DNA of 64,000 nt from Castellaniella ginsengisoli (GCF_039523235.1 NZ_BAAAEX010000010.1), one strand, 5' to 3'. Numbered from the stretch's first letter, positions 8,938 through 18,763 are shown. A program made the numbers and translations. The notes: generated by a model not told the origin, from the sequence alone.

Positions 8938-8951
8938 TGTCATATGATAAC
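8938..8951 (+). promoter_or_regulatory. Candidate operator upstream of kdgD (proximal)
   Basis: TGTCATATGATAAC, one base from a perfect palindrome, 62 bp before kdgD. It is almost the same as the gudD site at 4885. Confidence 0.6.
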
Positions 8952-9013
8952 GTACGACTTGAACAACAGAAAAGCGTAATGCACGTTTTTCCAGATCAGA
9001 GGACACCACGCAC

Positions 9014-9919
9014 ATGACGACTTGCCAGGAATTGAAAGACATCCTGAAGGACGGGCTTCTGTCGTTTCCCGTCACGGATTTCGACGCCCAGGGGGATTTC
9101 GATCCCAAGGGCTATCGGGCCCGCCTGGAGTGGCTGATGCCCTACGGCGCCCGGGCCTTGTTCGCCGCCGGCGGCACGGGCGAATATTTTTCCCTCACCC
9201 TGGACGACTTCTCCAAGGTGGTGCGCACGGCCGTCGAGACCTGCCGCGGCCATACGCCGATCCTGGCCGGTGCGGGCGGCCCTACGCGCAATGCCATCGC
9301 CTTCGCCCAGGAAGCCCAGCGCCAGGGCGCCGCCGGCCTGTTGCTGATGCCCCACTACCTGACCGAAGCCCCGGAAGACGGCATCGCCGCACACGTCAAG
9401 GAGGTCTGCCAGTCCGTCGAGATCGGCGTGGTGATCTACAATCGCGGCCAATGCCGGCTGTCGGCGTCGGTGCTGGAGCGGCTGGCCGACGAGTGTCCGA
9501 ACCTGATCGGGTTCAAGGACGGCGTGGGCGACATCGAGAACATGGTCCGGGTGCGTCGCCGTCTGGGGGATCGCTTCTCCTACCTGGGGGGGCTGCCCAC
9601 GGCCGAGGTCTTTGCCGAAGCCTACCGCGCCCTGGGCGTGCCGGTGTACTCGTCCGCCGTGTTCAACTTCATCCCGGCGACGGCCATGAAGTTCTATGAG
9701 GCGGTCCGGGCCGGGGATCACGAAACCACCGCCCATCTGCTGGATACCTTCTTCCTGCCCCTGCTGGAAATCCGCAACCGCAAGCAGGGCTACGCGGTCA
9801 GCATCGTCAAGGCCGGCGCGCGGATCGTCGGCCATCCGGCCGGCCCGGTGCGCCCCCCGCTGACCGACCTGAACCCCCAGGAAGAGGCCGAACTGCGTCA
9901 ATTGATCGAGGCGCTCTGA
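9014..9919 (+). CDS. kdgD: 5-dehydro-4-deoxyglucarate dehydratase
   Basis: Class I aldolase-like enzyme of the DapA/NAL superfamily. It converts 5-dehydro-4-deoxy-D-glucarate to 2,5-dioxovalerate (alpha-ketoglutarate semialdehyde), CO2 and water. 301 residues, matching the family's ~300. The Schiff-base lysine is K168 in LIGFKDG, the partner tyrosine Y142 in VVIYNRG, and the GGTGEYFS loop is at 53-60. It takes the common product of GudD and GarD. The next enzyme (semialdehyde dehydrogenase) is not in the window. The uronate dehydrogenase-lactonase fusion follows 16 nt later in the same operon. Confidence 0.92.
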   Translation: MTTCQELKDILKDGLLSFPVTDFDAQGDFDPKGYRARLEWLMPYGARALFAAGGTGEYFSLTLDDFSKVVRTAVETCRGHTPILAGAGGPTRNAIAFAQEAQRQGAAGLLLMPHYLTEAPEDGIAAHVKEVCQSVEIGVVIYNRGQCRLSASVLERLADECPNLIGFKDGVGDIENMVRVRRRLGDRFSYLGGLPTAEVFAEAYRALGVPVYSSAVFNFIPATAMKFYEAVRAGDHETTAHLLDTFFLPLLEIRNRKQGYAVSIVKAGARIVGHPAGPVRPPLTDLNPQEEAELRQLIEAL

Positions 9920-9935
9920 ACGAACGAAGGCGAAC

Positions 9936-11675
9936 ATGACTGAAGATTCCGGCACGATCCAGCGCTACGACCGCATCCTGCTGACGGGCGCCGCCGGCGG
10001 CCTGGGCAAGGTGCTGCGCGAGACCTTGCGGCCTTATGCGCGGGTCCTGAGGCTTTCGGACATCGCCGCCCTGGCGCCATCGCAGGGGCCGCACGAGGAA
10101 ATCGTGCCCTGCGACCTGACGGACAAGGATGCGGTCGATGCCCTCCTGGAGGGCGTCGACGCCGTCGTGCACCTGGGCGGAATCTCGGTCGAGCGGCCTT
10201 TCGAGGAAGTCGTCGAGGCGAACATCCGGGGCACGTACCACCTGTACGAGGCGGCGCGCCGCAACGGCGTGCGCCGCGTGGTGTTCGCCAGTTCCAACCA
10301 CGTGATCGGCTTTCACCGGCAAGGCGTGCGTCTGGACAGCCAGTCGCCGCGCCGGCCCGATGGCTATTACGGTTTGTCCAAGTCCTTCGGCGAGGACTTG
10401 GCCTCCTTCTATCACGACCGCTACGGGATCGAGACCGTGAGCCTGCGCATCGGCTCGTCTTATCCGAAGCCGCGCAACCGCCGGATGATGCATACCTGGC
10501 TCAGCTACCGCGATCTGACGGAGCTGGTGCGCTGCGGCCTGTACGCGCCGGGCGTCGGCCATACCGTGGCCTACGGCGCATCGGCCAATCGCGACGGCTG
10601 GTGGGACAATCGCGGCGCGGCCGTCCTGGGTTATGCGCCGCAGGACAGTTCCGAAGCCTTTCGCGAGGAGATCGAGCGCCTGCCGGCGCTGGCGGCCGAC
10701 GATCCCGACGGAATCTATCAGGGCGGCGCCTTTACCGCCGCCGGTCCTTACGAGAATGTGCCGCCCGTGCGGCGGGCAACCCGCCCGGCGGGCGAAGCCG
10801 AACTGGTGCTGCACGTGCGCAACCAGACGGGCGAAAGTCCGGTCTGGCATGCGCAGGAGCAGGCGCTGTACTGGGTGGATATCCCGGCAGGCGTATTGCA
10901 TCGCTGGCGAGTGCACGATCAACAGCATGCCAGTTGGCGCGCGAACCAGCCGTTGGGCTGCATCGCCCGGGCGTCCGAAGGCGGCTGGATCGGCGCGATG
11001 GAAGACGGCATTTATCGCCTGACGCCGGGCCCGGACCAGGTCCTGTCGGCGCAGGCCTGGGCGCGGGTCGATCATGCACGGTCCGGCATGCGTTTCAACG
11101 ACGGGCGATGCGACCGCCAGGGCCGTTTTTGGGCGGGCACCATGCTGATGGACATGGCGCAAGCCGCGCCGGTTGGCGCGCTGTACCGTTTGACGGGCCG
11201 CGGCGATGCGCTGCGTCTGGAGCGGATGGCCGGAGATCTGATCGTGCCCAACGGGCTGGCGTTCAGCCCGGACGGCCGCACGATGTACCTGTCGGATTCA
11301 CATCCGCAGCGGCAATGCGTGTGGGCGTACGACTATGACATCGATGCGGGCGTGCCGGGACGGCGTCGCGTGTTCATCGACAGGCTGGTGGCGGGCCGCC
11401 CGGACGGCGCGGCCGTGGATGCCGAAGGATGCTACTGGATCTGCGGCAACGATGCCGGGATGGTTCATCGCTACACGCCGGACGGCCGTCTGGACCGCAG
11501 CTTGCGCGTGCCGGTGGCCAAGCCCGCCATGTGCGCGTTCGGCGGTAAGGACCTGGACACGCTGTTCGTGACCTCGATCCGCTTGCCCGACGCGGCGCCG
11601 CACGCGCTCGACGGCGCGGTGTTCGCCTTGCGGCCGGGGGTGGGCGGGATCGAGGAGCCGGTGTTTACGGGCTGA
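9936..11675 (+). CDS. Uronate dehydrogenase fused to SMP-30/gluconolactonase-type lactonase
   Basis: A single 579-residue frame with two enzymes. Residues 1-275 are an NAD-dependent SDR: glycine-rich LTGAAGGLGK at 16-25 and catalytic Y145-x3-K149 (YGLSK), as in uronate dehydrogenase, which oxidises galacturonate or glucuronate to the aldarolactone. Residues 290-579 are an SMP-30/regucalcin beta-propeller, beginning with the GESPVWH metal-ligand motif (E300) and including NGLAFSPDGRTMY and the RPDGAAVDAEG repeat. These lactonases open aldonolactones to the acid. The two halves therefore do successive steps. The usual arrangement is two genes. There is no internal stop or frameshift, and the ~15-residue linker is short. 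No known eukaryotic-type features are seen. Confidence 0.87.
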   Translation: MTEDSGTIQRYDRILLTGAAGGLGKVLRETLRPYARVLRLSDIAALAPSQGPHEEIVPCDLTDKDAVDALLEGVDAVVHLGGISVERPFEEVVEANIRGTYHLYEAARRNGVRRVVFASSNHVIGFHRQGVRLDSQSPRRPDGYYGLSKSFGEDLASFYHDRYGIETVSLRIGSSYPKPRNRRMMHTWLSYRDLTELVRCGLYAPGVGHTVAYGASANRDGWWDNRGAAVLGYAPQDSSEAFREEIERLPALAADDPDGIYQGGAFTAAGPYENVPPVRRATRPAGEAELVLHVRNQTGESPVWHAQEQALYWVDIPAGVLHRWRVHDQQHASWRANQPLGCIARASEGGWIGAMEDGIYRLTPGPDQVLSAQAWARVDHARSGMRFNDGRCDRQGRFWAGTMLMDMAQAAPVGALYRLTGRGDALRLERMAGDLIVPNGLAFSPDGRTMYLSDSHPQRQCVWAYDYDIDAGVPGRRRVFIDRLVAGRPDGAAVDAEGCYWICGNDAGMVHRYTPDGRLDRSLRVPVAKPAMCAFGGKDLDTLFVTSIRLPDAAPHALDGAVFALRPGVGGIEEPVFTG

Positions 11676-11678
11676 GCT

Positions 11679-14534
11679 TCATCCGGAGTTCCGCAAGCCC
11701 GCGGCGATGCCGTTGATGGTCATGTGAATGGCGCGTTGATCGCGCGATTCCTGCTCGTCGGCGCGCCGCGTCGACGAATGGCCCGCCCGCACGCGGCGCA
11801 GCAGCTCGACTTGCAGATGGTTCAACGGATCGATATAGGCGAAGCGCTCGGCCAGGGCGTTGCGCAGGGGTTCGTCGTGCGCCAGCAGATCGTGCCCGGT
11901 GATGGCGCAGAAAGCGTCGCGCGTTGCCTGGTATTCGGCGGCGATGCGCTCGAAGATTCGTTTGCGCAGGGGTTTGTCGGGAACCAGTTCGGCGTAGGCG
12001 CGGCCGATGGCCAGGTCGGTCTTGGCCAGCACTTGTTCCATATTGGACAGCAGGGTGCGGAAGAAAGGCCAATCCCGGGCCATGGCCTGCAGCCGTTCGA
12101 GACGCGCTTCGCGCGACAGGGCGCCGTCGGGCCCGCCTTCCGACAGATAGCGTCCGAGCGCCGTGCCCATCCCGTACCAGCCGGGCAAGGGCAGGCGGCA
12201 CTGGGCCCAGGAAAACGACCAGGGGATGGCGCGCAGGTCCTCGATGCGCTGCAGCGCCTTGCGCGAAGAGGGGCGCGAGCCGATGTTCAGGCCGGCGATC
12301 TCGCGGATCGGCGTCGAGGCGAAGAAATAATCCGTGAAGCCTTCAGTGCCGTAGACCAGGTCGCGGTAGGCGTGGCGGGCGGTGTCCGACATCCAGGCCA
12401 TGGCTTCGCCGTAGCGGGCGGCGTGGCCGTCTTCCGCCTGGGTGGCGGGCGAGCCCGACGCCAGGCTGGCTTCCAGGGTGGCGGCGACGAAGAGTTCCAG
12501 GTGCGAACGGCCGACCTCGGCGTCCTTGTAGCGGCCCTGGATGATCTCGCCCTGTTCGGTCAGGCGGATCTGATTGTTCACGGTGCCCGGCGGCTGCGAC
12601 AGGATGGAGTCGTAGCTGGGGCCGCCGCCCCGGCCCACGGAGCCGCCGCGCCCGTGAAACAGGCGCAGGCGGGTGCGGTGCTTGCGGAACACTTCCACCA
12701 GGCGCCGTTCGGCCTGGTAGAGCGACCAGTTCGAGGTCAGATAGCCGCCGTCCTTGTTGCTGTCGGAATAGCCCAGCATGACTTCCTGGATGCCGTGCTG
12801 GGCCTGGCGCACGCGCACGGCGACCTCGGGCAGCGACAGCCAGGCGTCCATGATCTCGGGGCCGCGCTCCAGGTCGGGGATGGTTTCGAACAGCGGCACG
12901 ACCATCAGCCCGCCCTCGGCCGCCGCATCGCTGGCCGTCGTGGGGGCGATCAGGCCGGTCTCCTGCTGCAGCACCAGGACTTCAAGCAGGTCGCTGAGGG
13001 TCTCGGTGTGGGACACGATGGCCTGGCGCAGGGCGGCTTCGCCGAAGCGGCGTCGGCAATCCGCGGCCATGCGCAGGATGGCCAGCTCTTTGGTCGTTTC
13101 GGCCGAATATTCGATCCAGGGCGACACCAGGGGACGCGGTTCGCGCAGTTCCTGGCGCAGCACGCGGACGCGGTCCGCCTCGGACAGGCGCGCATAGCGC
13201 ACCGGCTTGCCGTCGAGTGTCACGCGGGCGTGGCGCATCAGTTCGTCGAGCACGCGTTCGTGGACGTCGGAGCTTTGCCGCAGGTCGACCGTCGCCAGGT
13301 GCAGGCCGAAGATCCTGACCGCCTGGCACAGGTGCGTCAGGCGCAGCCGCGCCACCAGGGCGCCATGGTGCGCATCCAGCGATTCGGCCACGGTGTCCAG
13401 ATCCGCCGCCAGTTCGGCGGCCGTGCCGTAGGCCGGGGCTTCGTAGATGTTGCGGCGGGCCAGGCGGCGGCCGGTCAGGGCCAGCGCGGTGGCGGCCAGG
13501 CGGGCGTAGATGTGGATGCAGGCGCGCCGGTAGGGCTCGTCCTGGCGGTGCGGGGACGGATCCTGGCTGGCGCCGGCCAGCTCGGCCAGGGCGGGGGTGA
13601 CGCGCATCAGGGAATGCGAGACGGACAGCTCCGACCCCAGGGCATGGACCTCGGTCAGGTAGTAGCGCAACGCATGGGCGCACTGGCGCAGCAGCGCTTG
13701 TTCCAGCGTGCCGGCGTCGACGTTCGGGTTGCCGTCGCGGTCGCCGCCGATCCAACTGCCCATGTGGACGAAGGGCGGCAGCGGCGTGTTGTCCACGTCG
13801 AATACGGTGCGCGCCGGCTTGCGCAACAGCGCCCCCATGTCCAGATGCAGTTGGGGCAGGGTGCTGAAAAAGGTGCTGGTGTAGTAGGACAGCGCGTTGT
13901 CGATCTCGTCGAGCACGGTGAGCTTGCTCTGGCGCAGCATGCGGGTCTGCCACAGGGCGGCGATCAAGCCGGTCAGGCGTTCCCGCAACCGGGCGGCCTC
14001 CAGGGGCGCATGCGGGGTGTCGAGCTGGCGCAGGTGCCCGGCGATGGCCTGATGCAGATCCAGCGTGCTCTTGCGCTGGACTTCGGTGGGGTGCGCGGTC
14101 AGCACGGGCACGATGCAGGCCGAAGCCAGGTGCTGGCGAATGCGGGCGCCCGACAGGCCGGCGGCCTGCAAAAGCTCGACGGCATGCCGCAGGCTGCCCG
14201 GGACGGAGACCCCCTCGGTCTGCCATTGCAGGCGCTGGCGGCGGGTCTGGTCGCGGTCTTCGGCGATATTGGACAGGTGCAGGAAGTAGCTGAAGGCGCG
14301 GGCGACGGAATTGGCCTCGCCGTCGGCCAGGCGGCGGATCTGGCGCTCCAGCATGCGGCCGTCGCGGTCCAGGCCTTCGCGGCGGAATTTCACGGCGGCG
14401 CGGCGCAGCTTTTCAATCACGTCGTAGACGGCGCGGCCTTCGCAATCCCGGATGACTTCCCCCAATGTACGGCCCAGCAGCCGGATGTCTTGTCGCAGGG
14501 GGGAGAGGGTTTCATTCGGGCTTGCGGGCTTCAC
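11679..14534 (-). CDS. ppc: Phosphoenolpyruvate carboxylase
   Basis: Anaplerotic enzyme making oxaloacetate from PEP and bicarbonate; 951 residues from the GTG at 14534, which has GGAGA just upstream. The frame is open back to 14651, but those starts would overlap the divergent ilvD start. Family motifs are intact: the catalytic His region LTAHPTEVQRKS, GSWIGGDRDGNPNV, GYSDSNKDGGYLTSNW, FHGRGGSVGRGGGP and a C-terminal NGIAAGLRNSG close to the usual QNTG end. It is somewhat longer than the 883 residues of E. coli. It converges on the uronate dehydrogenase-lactonase gene only 3 nt away and diverges from ilvD. Confidence 0.96.
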   Translation of the reverse strand: MKPASPNETLSPLRQDIRLLGRTLGEVIRDCEGRAVYDVIEKLRRAAVKFRREGLDRDGRMLERQIRRLADGEANSVARAFSYFLHLSNIAEDRDQTRRQRLQWQTEGVSVPGSLRHAVELLQAAGLSGARIRQHLASACIVPVLTAHPTEVQRKSTLDLHQAIAGHLRQLDTPHAPLEAARLRERLTGLIAALWQTRMLRQSKLTVLDEIDNALSYYTSTFFSTLPQLHLDMGALLRKPARTVFDVDNTPLPPFVHMGSWIGGDRDGNPNVDAGTLEQALLRQCAHALRYYLTEVHALGSELSVSHSLMRVTPALAELAGASQDPSPHRQDEPYRRACIHIYARLAATALALTGRRLARRNIYEAPAYGTAAELAADLDTVAESLDAHHGALVARLRLTHLCQAVRIFGLHLATVDLRQSSDVHERVLDELMRHARVTLDGKPVRYARLSEADRVRVLRQELREPRPLVSPWIEYSAETTKELAILRMAADCRRRFGEAALRQAIVSHTETLSDLLEVLVLQQETGLIAPTTASDAAAEGGLMVVPLFETIPDLERGPEIMDAWLSLPEVAVRVRQAQHGIQEVMLGYSDSNKDGGYLTSNWSLYQAERRLVEVFRKHRTRLRLFHGRGGSVGRGGGPSYDSILSQPPGTVNNQIRLTEQGEIIQGRYKDAEVGRSHLELFVAATLEASLASGSPATQAEDGHAARYGEAMAWMSDTARHAYRDLVYGTEGFTDYFFASTPIREIAGLNIGSRPSSRKALQRIEDLRAIPWSFSWAQCRLPLPGWYGMGTALGRYLSEGGPDGALSREARLERLQAMARDWPFFRTLLSNMEQVLAKTDLAIGRAYAELVPDKPLRKRIFERIAAEYQATRDAFCAITGHDLLAHDEPLRNALAERFAYIDPLNHLQVELLRRVRAGHSSTRRADEQESRDQRAIHMTINGIAAGLRNSG

Positions 14535-14649
14535 GGGGTCTCCAGCGTAGGGAATCGGAACGTGCGCATCCTGCCCGCCCCATCTTGCCGGGCGGGAGGA
14601 ACCGTTTATCATAAGCGCTTTTGCTCCTTCCGTTTCCAGGACCGCCGCC

Positions 14650-16506
14650 ATGCCGCATTACCGTTCCCGCACTTCAACCCACGGCCGCAACATGGCCGGC
14701 GCCCGCGCACTCTGGCGCGCCACCGGCATGAAGGACGGGGACTTCAGCAAGCCCATCATCGCCGTGGTGAATTCCTTTACCCAGTTCGTGCCGGGCCATG
14801 TGCACCTGAAGGACATGGGCCAACTGGTGGCGCGCCAGATCGAGGCGGCCGGCGGCGTGGCCAAGGAATTCAACACCATTGCGGTGGACGACGGCATCGC
14901 CATGGGACACGGCGGGATGCTGTATTCGCTGCCCTCGCGCGAATTGATCGCCGATTCGGTGGAATACATGGTCAACGCGCATTGCGCCGACGCCATGGTC
15001 TGCATCTCGAACTGCGACAAGATCACTCCGGGCATGCTGATGGCCGCCATGCGGCTGAACATCCCCGTCGTGTTCGTGTCCGGCGGGCCGATGGAGGCCG
15101 GCAAGGTCATCGCCAAGGACGGCAAGACCGTGGTGCGCAAGCTCGACCTGGTCGACGCCATGATCGAGGCCGCCGACCCGGACATCACCGATGAGCAGGC
15201 CGAAACCGTCGAGCGCAGCGCCTGCCCGACCTGCGGGTCCTGTTCGGGCATGTTCACGGCGAATTCCATGAACTGCCTGACCGAGGCCCTGGGCCTGTCG
15301 CTGCCGGGCAATGGCACGGTCGTGGCCACGCATGCCCGCCGCAAGGGGCTGTTCGAACTGGCCGGCAGCCTGATCGTGCAGTTGTGCAAGCGCTGGTACG
15401 AGCAGGACGACGCCTCGGTGCTGCCGCGCAGCATCGCCACGTTCGAGGCCTTCAGCAACGCCATGACGCTGGACGTGGCGATGGGCGGGTCCACCAACAC
15501 GGTGCTGCACCTGCTGGCGGCCGCCCAGGAGGCCGGCGTTCCCTTCACCATGGCCGACATCGACCGGATCTCGCGCCGCGTGCCCTGCCTGTGCAAGGTG
15601 GCGCCGGCCACGCCCGACTACCACATCGAAGACGTGCACCGCGCCGGCGGCATCATGGGCATCCTGGCGGAGCTCGCCCGTGCGGGCCTGCTGGACCTGT
15701 CCGTGGGCAATGTGCATGCCGGCACGCTGGGCGAGGCCATCCGCCGCTGGGATGTGTGCGGCGAGCACGGCGCCGGCGTGGCGGATTTCTACCGCGCGGC
15801 GCCCGGCGGCGTGCCCAGCCAGACCGCCTTCAGCCAGGACCGCTACTACGAGACCCTGGACCTGGACCGCGAGGCGGGCTGCATCCGCGACCGCGCGCAC
15901 GCCTATTCGCAGGACGGCGGGCTGGCGGTGCTGTACGGCAACCTGGCGCCCAACGGCTGCATCGTCAAGACGGCCGGGGTGGACGACAGCATCCTCACCT
16001 TCACCGGCCGCGCCCGCGTCTACGAAAGCCAGGAAACCTCGGTCAAGGGCATCCTGGACGGCGAGGTCGTGGCCGGCGACGTGGTCATCATCCGCTACGA
16101 AGGCCCCAAGGGCGGCCCCGGCATGCAGGAAATGCTCTATCCCACGTCCTACCTGAAATCCATGGGCCTGGGCAAATGCGCGGCTCTGCTGACCGACGGC
16201 CGGTTTTCCGGCGGTTCGTCGGGCCTGGTGATCGGCCACGCCTCGCCCGAGGCCGCCGAGGGCGGCAACATCGCCCTGGTCGAGGACGGCGACACCATCG
16301 AGATCGACATCCCCAACCGCCGCATCCATCTGGCGATCGACGACGAGACCCTGGCGGCGCGGCGCGCGGCCATGGAGGCGCGCGGCGCGCAGGCCTGGAA
16401 GCCCGCCGACCGCCAGCGCGAAGTCTCGCAGGCGCTGCGCGCCTACGCGGCCCTGGCGACCTCGGCCGACCGAGGCGCGGTGCGCGACGTCGGCCAACTG
16501 AAATGA
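14650..16506 (+). CDS. ilvD: Dihydroxy-acid dehydratase, E. coli-type
   Basis: Branched-chain amino acid synthesis: dehydrates 2,3-dihydroxy-isovalerate and -methylvalerate to 2-oxo acids. 618 residues, like E. coli IlvD (616). Iron-sulfur cysteines are visible in CISNCDKITPGM and CPTCGSCSGMFTANSMNCL, the [4Fe-4S]-class pattern. The C-terminal GRFSGGSSGLVIGH and Mg-binding segments are present. A second, different dihydroxy-acid dehydratase lies 5.6 kb downstream (22088-23800). Two hairpins follow the stop. Confidence 0.93.
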   Translation: MPHYRSRTSTHGRNMAGARALWRATGMKDGDFSKPIIAVVNSFTQFVPGHVHLKDMGQLVARQIEAAGGVAKEFNTIAVDDGIAMGHGGMLYSLPSRELIADSVEYMVNAHCADAMVCISNCDKITPGMLMAAMRLNIPVVFVSGGPMEAGKVIAKDGKTVVRKLDLVDAMIEAADPDITDEQAETVERSACPTCGSCSGMFTANSMNCLTEALGLSLPGNGTVVATHARRKGLFELAGSLIVQLCKRWYEQDDASVLPRSIATFEAFSNAMTLDVAMGGSTNTVLHLLAAAQEAGVPFTMADIDRISRRVPCLCKVAPATPDYHIEDVHRAGGIMGILAELARAGLLDLSVGNVHAGTLGEAIRRWDVCGEHGAGVADFYRAAPGGVPSQTAFSQDRYYETLDLDREAGCIRDRAHAYSQDGGLAVLYGNLAPNGCIVKTAGVDDSILTFTGRARVYESQETSVKGILDGEVVAGDVVIIRYEGPKGGPGMQEMLYPTSYLKSMGLGKCAALLTDGRFSGGSSGLVIGHASPEAAEGGNIALVEDGDTIEIDIPNRRIHLAIDDETLAARRAAMEARGAQAWKPADRQREVSQALRAYAALATSADRGAVRDVGQLK

Positions 16507-16507
16507 G

Positions 16508-16577
16508 TCGGGCGCCGCACAGCCTCTGAGGACTGGGCGGCGCCCGAGGGGTCCGGGCGGCTTGCGGGCCGCCCGGA
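16508..16577. terminator. Double hairpin between ilvD and the TonB receptor gene
   Basis: TCGGGCGCCGC (16508-16518) pairs perfectly with 16537-16547, and TCCGGGCGGC (16552-16561) with 16568-16577. They lie between convergent genes, so a bidirectional terminator is likely, although T-runs are lacking. Confidence 0.65.
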
Positions 16578-16591
16578 GGGGCCTCTCAGGA

Positions 16592-18709
16592 TCAGAACTT
16601 GTAGCTCACCCCCGCCGTGATGCTGCGGCCGTTGCCGGGCAGGAAGGTGGGCATCGCGGTCGTTCCGGTGTTGCGGATGACGAAGGCGCTGGCATAGGTC
16701 TCATCCGTCAGGTTGTCCGCCTGCAGGTAGGCCTGCCAGTGCTTGCCCATCTGGTAGTCCACCTTGAAGCCGAGCAGGGCGTAGCTGTCTTGCTGAGTGT
16801 CCGGCGTGTTGGCATGGTTGGTTTCCGTGTCGGCCGGCATCCAGCGCACGTTCGGGCCGAAGCGCAGTCCGCCGATGCGGTAGAGCAGTTCGGCGCTCAC
16901 CAGGTGGCGCGGCACGCCGGCGATGCGGTTGCCGGCGTATTCGCCGCCCTTGAAGCGGAAGTCGCTGAAGGTGTAGGCCATGCGGTAGTCGAAGGCCGCG
17001 CCCGCGCCAGGGGCGGGCAGGCTGCCGTTCAGGCCCAGTTCGATGCCCTGGTGGCGAGTGCCGCCGGTATAGTTGGTGGTGATGCTGCCCGCTCCGGACG
17101 GGCCCGTCACGGACATCAGCTCGTCCTTCACATCGCTGTGGTAGAACGTCAGCGCCCAGTGCGGCGCGGATGGGCCGTTGCCCAGCAGCCCTTCGCCGCC
17201 GATCTCGACGGTGTCGGCGCGCTGCAGCTTCAGTTTGCTCAGGCCGGTTTTCCCGAGCGTATCGTTGAGGGGCGAGGGCGGGCTGCCCGCGCTGATGATT
17301 TCCCAGTAGGTGGGCGCTTCGTTGCTGCGGCTCACGTTCACGAAGAATCGCTGCGTGTCGACGGGTTGCCAGACCAGGCCCAGCTTCGGGCTGACGTAGT
17401 TCCAGTCCTGATCCAGCGTATTGCCCGAGGCCCGTTCGCGCGCATCGCGGATCGCCTGGGTGAACTTGGCGTCGCCCACGACCGTCCATTGCGGGTTGAC
17501 GTGCCAGGCGAAACCCAGCAGGGCGCTGCGGTTTTCCGCTTGCAGGTCATAGTGGCCAAAGTGGACCTTGCGGTCGCCGGTTTCCTTGTTGACCGTGTAG
17601 AGGTCTCGATCCATGTCGCTGCGGGACCAGTCCAGGGCCACGCGATAGTCGATGGCGCGGTACTTGCCCGCCAGTTGCCACTGCGCGCCGTAGGTCATGC
17701 CGTCGGTCACGGTGGAGATCATCGGATCCTGGAAGGTGTCGTCGATGGTCTGCGCGTAGACGCCCAAGGTGTTGTTCAGGGTTTCGGTGCCCCAATAGGT
17801 GCGATTGGCGGCGCGCAGTTGCGAAGACTTGCGGTGCGGGTGGCGCTTGCCGATATCGAGCTGGTTGAAGGGCGAGCCCACTGCGACCCCTTCGCCGTTG
17901 GTCTGGCGCGGGTCGTATTCCATCTGGGCGCGCGTCACCACGAACGGGATATCCACATCCAGGTCCACATACGACAGATACGTGCGGTTCTCGAAACCGT
18001 CGCCCTGGACGCCGAAGTTGCCTTGCACGCTGGTGCGGTCGGAGCCCGAGTGATGGCGGTAGCCGTCGTACTGGTCGTGGGTGACGCTCAGGCGGCCATC
18101 CAGGTTGCCGCTGCGAAAACCCTTGGCGGCCTGGGCGCCGAAGCGCCCGAAGCTGCCGCCTTCCACGCGCAGCAGATCGCCTTCCGTGCCCGTCAGCGAT
18201 TGGAAATCCAGCTCGCCGCCCAGGGTGGTGGCGGCCGGCGACAGGGCGTTGGCGCCCCGGCGCGCGCTGATCAGGCGGGCATTGCGCGGCTCGAGAAAGC
18301 CGATCACGAACGAGCCGTCGGCCTCGTTCAGCGGCAGGCCGTCCTGCAGCAGCAGGACACCCCGGTTCACAGGATTGCTCTGGATGCCCGAGCCGCGGAT
18401 GTTCAGGCGCGGCTGGTCCAGGCCGCCGAAGAATTCCTGGACGACCAGGCCCGGCTGGTAGTCCAGGGCGTCCTTCAACGTGACCAGGCGGCTTTCCTTT
18501 TGCGGTTCGATCAGGTTGGTGCCGCCGGCCACGCCGTCCAGGCGGGCGCGTTCGGCCGTGATGCCGGGATTCAAGGGGGTGGCCTGGGCATCGCCGCTGA
18601 CGGTGATGGGATTGAGGCTCTGGACTTCCTGGGCATGGACCGGCGTCAGGCCGGCGGCGGCCAGCGTCAAGGCCAGGGCCAGGGGCGTGCGGGCGTAGGG
18701 TGCGCTCAT
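16592..18709 (-). CDS. TonB-dependent outer-membrane receptor
   Basis: 705-residue receptor with a signal peptide (about 26 residues, ending VHA-QE). A plug domain covers roughly 60-190, with RLNIRGSGIQSNPVNRG and the QDGLPLNEADGSF segment. A long beta-barrel ends with the aromatic terminus GVSYKF, as outer-membrane proteins require. It is the last gene of an operon after SBP, permease and ATPase (54 nt gap), which suggests outer-membrane import of the same ligand. A Fur-like site at the operon head points to metal or metallophore uptake, but the ligand cannot be named from sequence. Confidence 0.92.
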   Translation of the reverse strand: MSAPYARTPLALALTLAAAGLTPVHAQEVQSLNPITVSGDAQATPLNPGITAERARLDGVAGGTNLIEPQKESRLVTLKDALDYQPGLVVQEFFGGLDQPRLNIRGSGIQSNPVNRGVLLLQDGLPLNEADGSFVIGFLEPRNARLISARRGANALSPAATTLGGELDFQSLTGTEGDLLRVEGGSFGRFGAQAAKGFRSGNLDGRLSVTHDQYDGYRHHSGSDRTSVQGNFGVQGDGFENRTYLSYVDLDVDIPFVVTRAQMEYDPRQTNGEGVAVGSPFNQLDIGKRHPHRKSSQLRAANRTYWGTETLNNTLGVYAQTIDDTFQDPMISTVTDGMTYGAQWQLAGKYRAIDYRVALDWSRSDMDRDLYTVNKETGDRKVHFGHYDLQAENRSALLGFAWHVNPQWTVVGDAKFTQAIRDARERASGNTLDQDWNYVSPKLGLVWQPVDTQRFFVNVSRSNEAPTYWEIISAGSPPSPLNDTLGKTGLSKLKLQRADTVEIGGEGLLGNGPSAPHWALTFYHSDVKDELMSVTGPSGAGSITTNYTGGTRHQGIELGLNGSLPAPGAGAAFDYRMAYTFSDFRFKGGEYAGNRIAGVPRHLVSAELLYRIGGLRFGPNVRWMPADTETNHANTPDTQQDSYALLGFKVDYQMGKHWQAYLQADNLTDETYASAFVIRNTGTTAMPTFLPGNGRSITAGVSYKF

Positions 18710-18763
18710 TTTCGGGGAATCCTCGGTCGAAGGAAAAGTGAAGGAGAGAGTGGAAAAATGCCG

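Noticed and set aside
11724..15194. 1156-residue open frame antisense to ppc and into ilvD
   Set aside because: It mirrors the codon pattern of ppc (His/Gln/Gly-rich, no domain) and runs through two well-supported genes. Typical of long antisense frames in GC-rich DNA.
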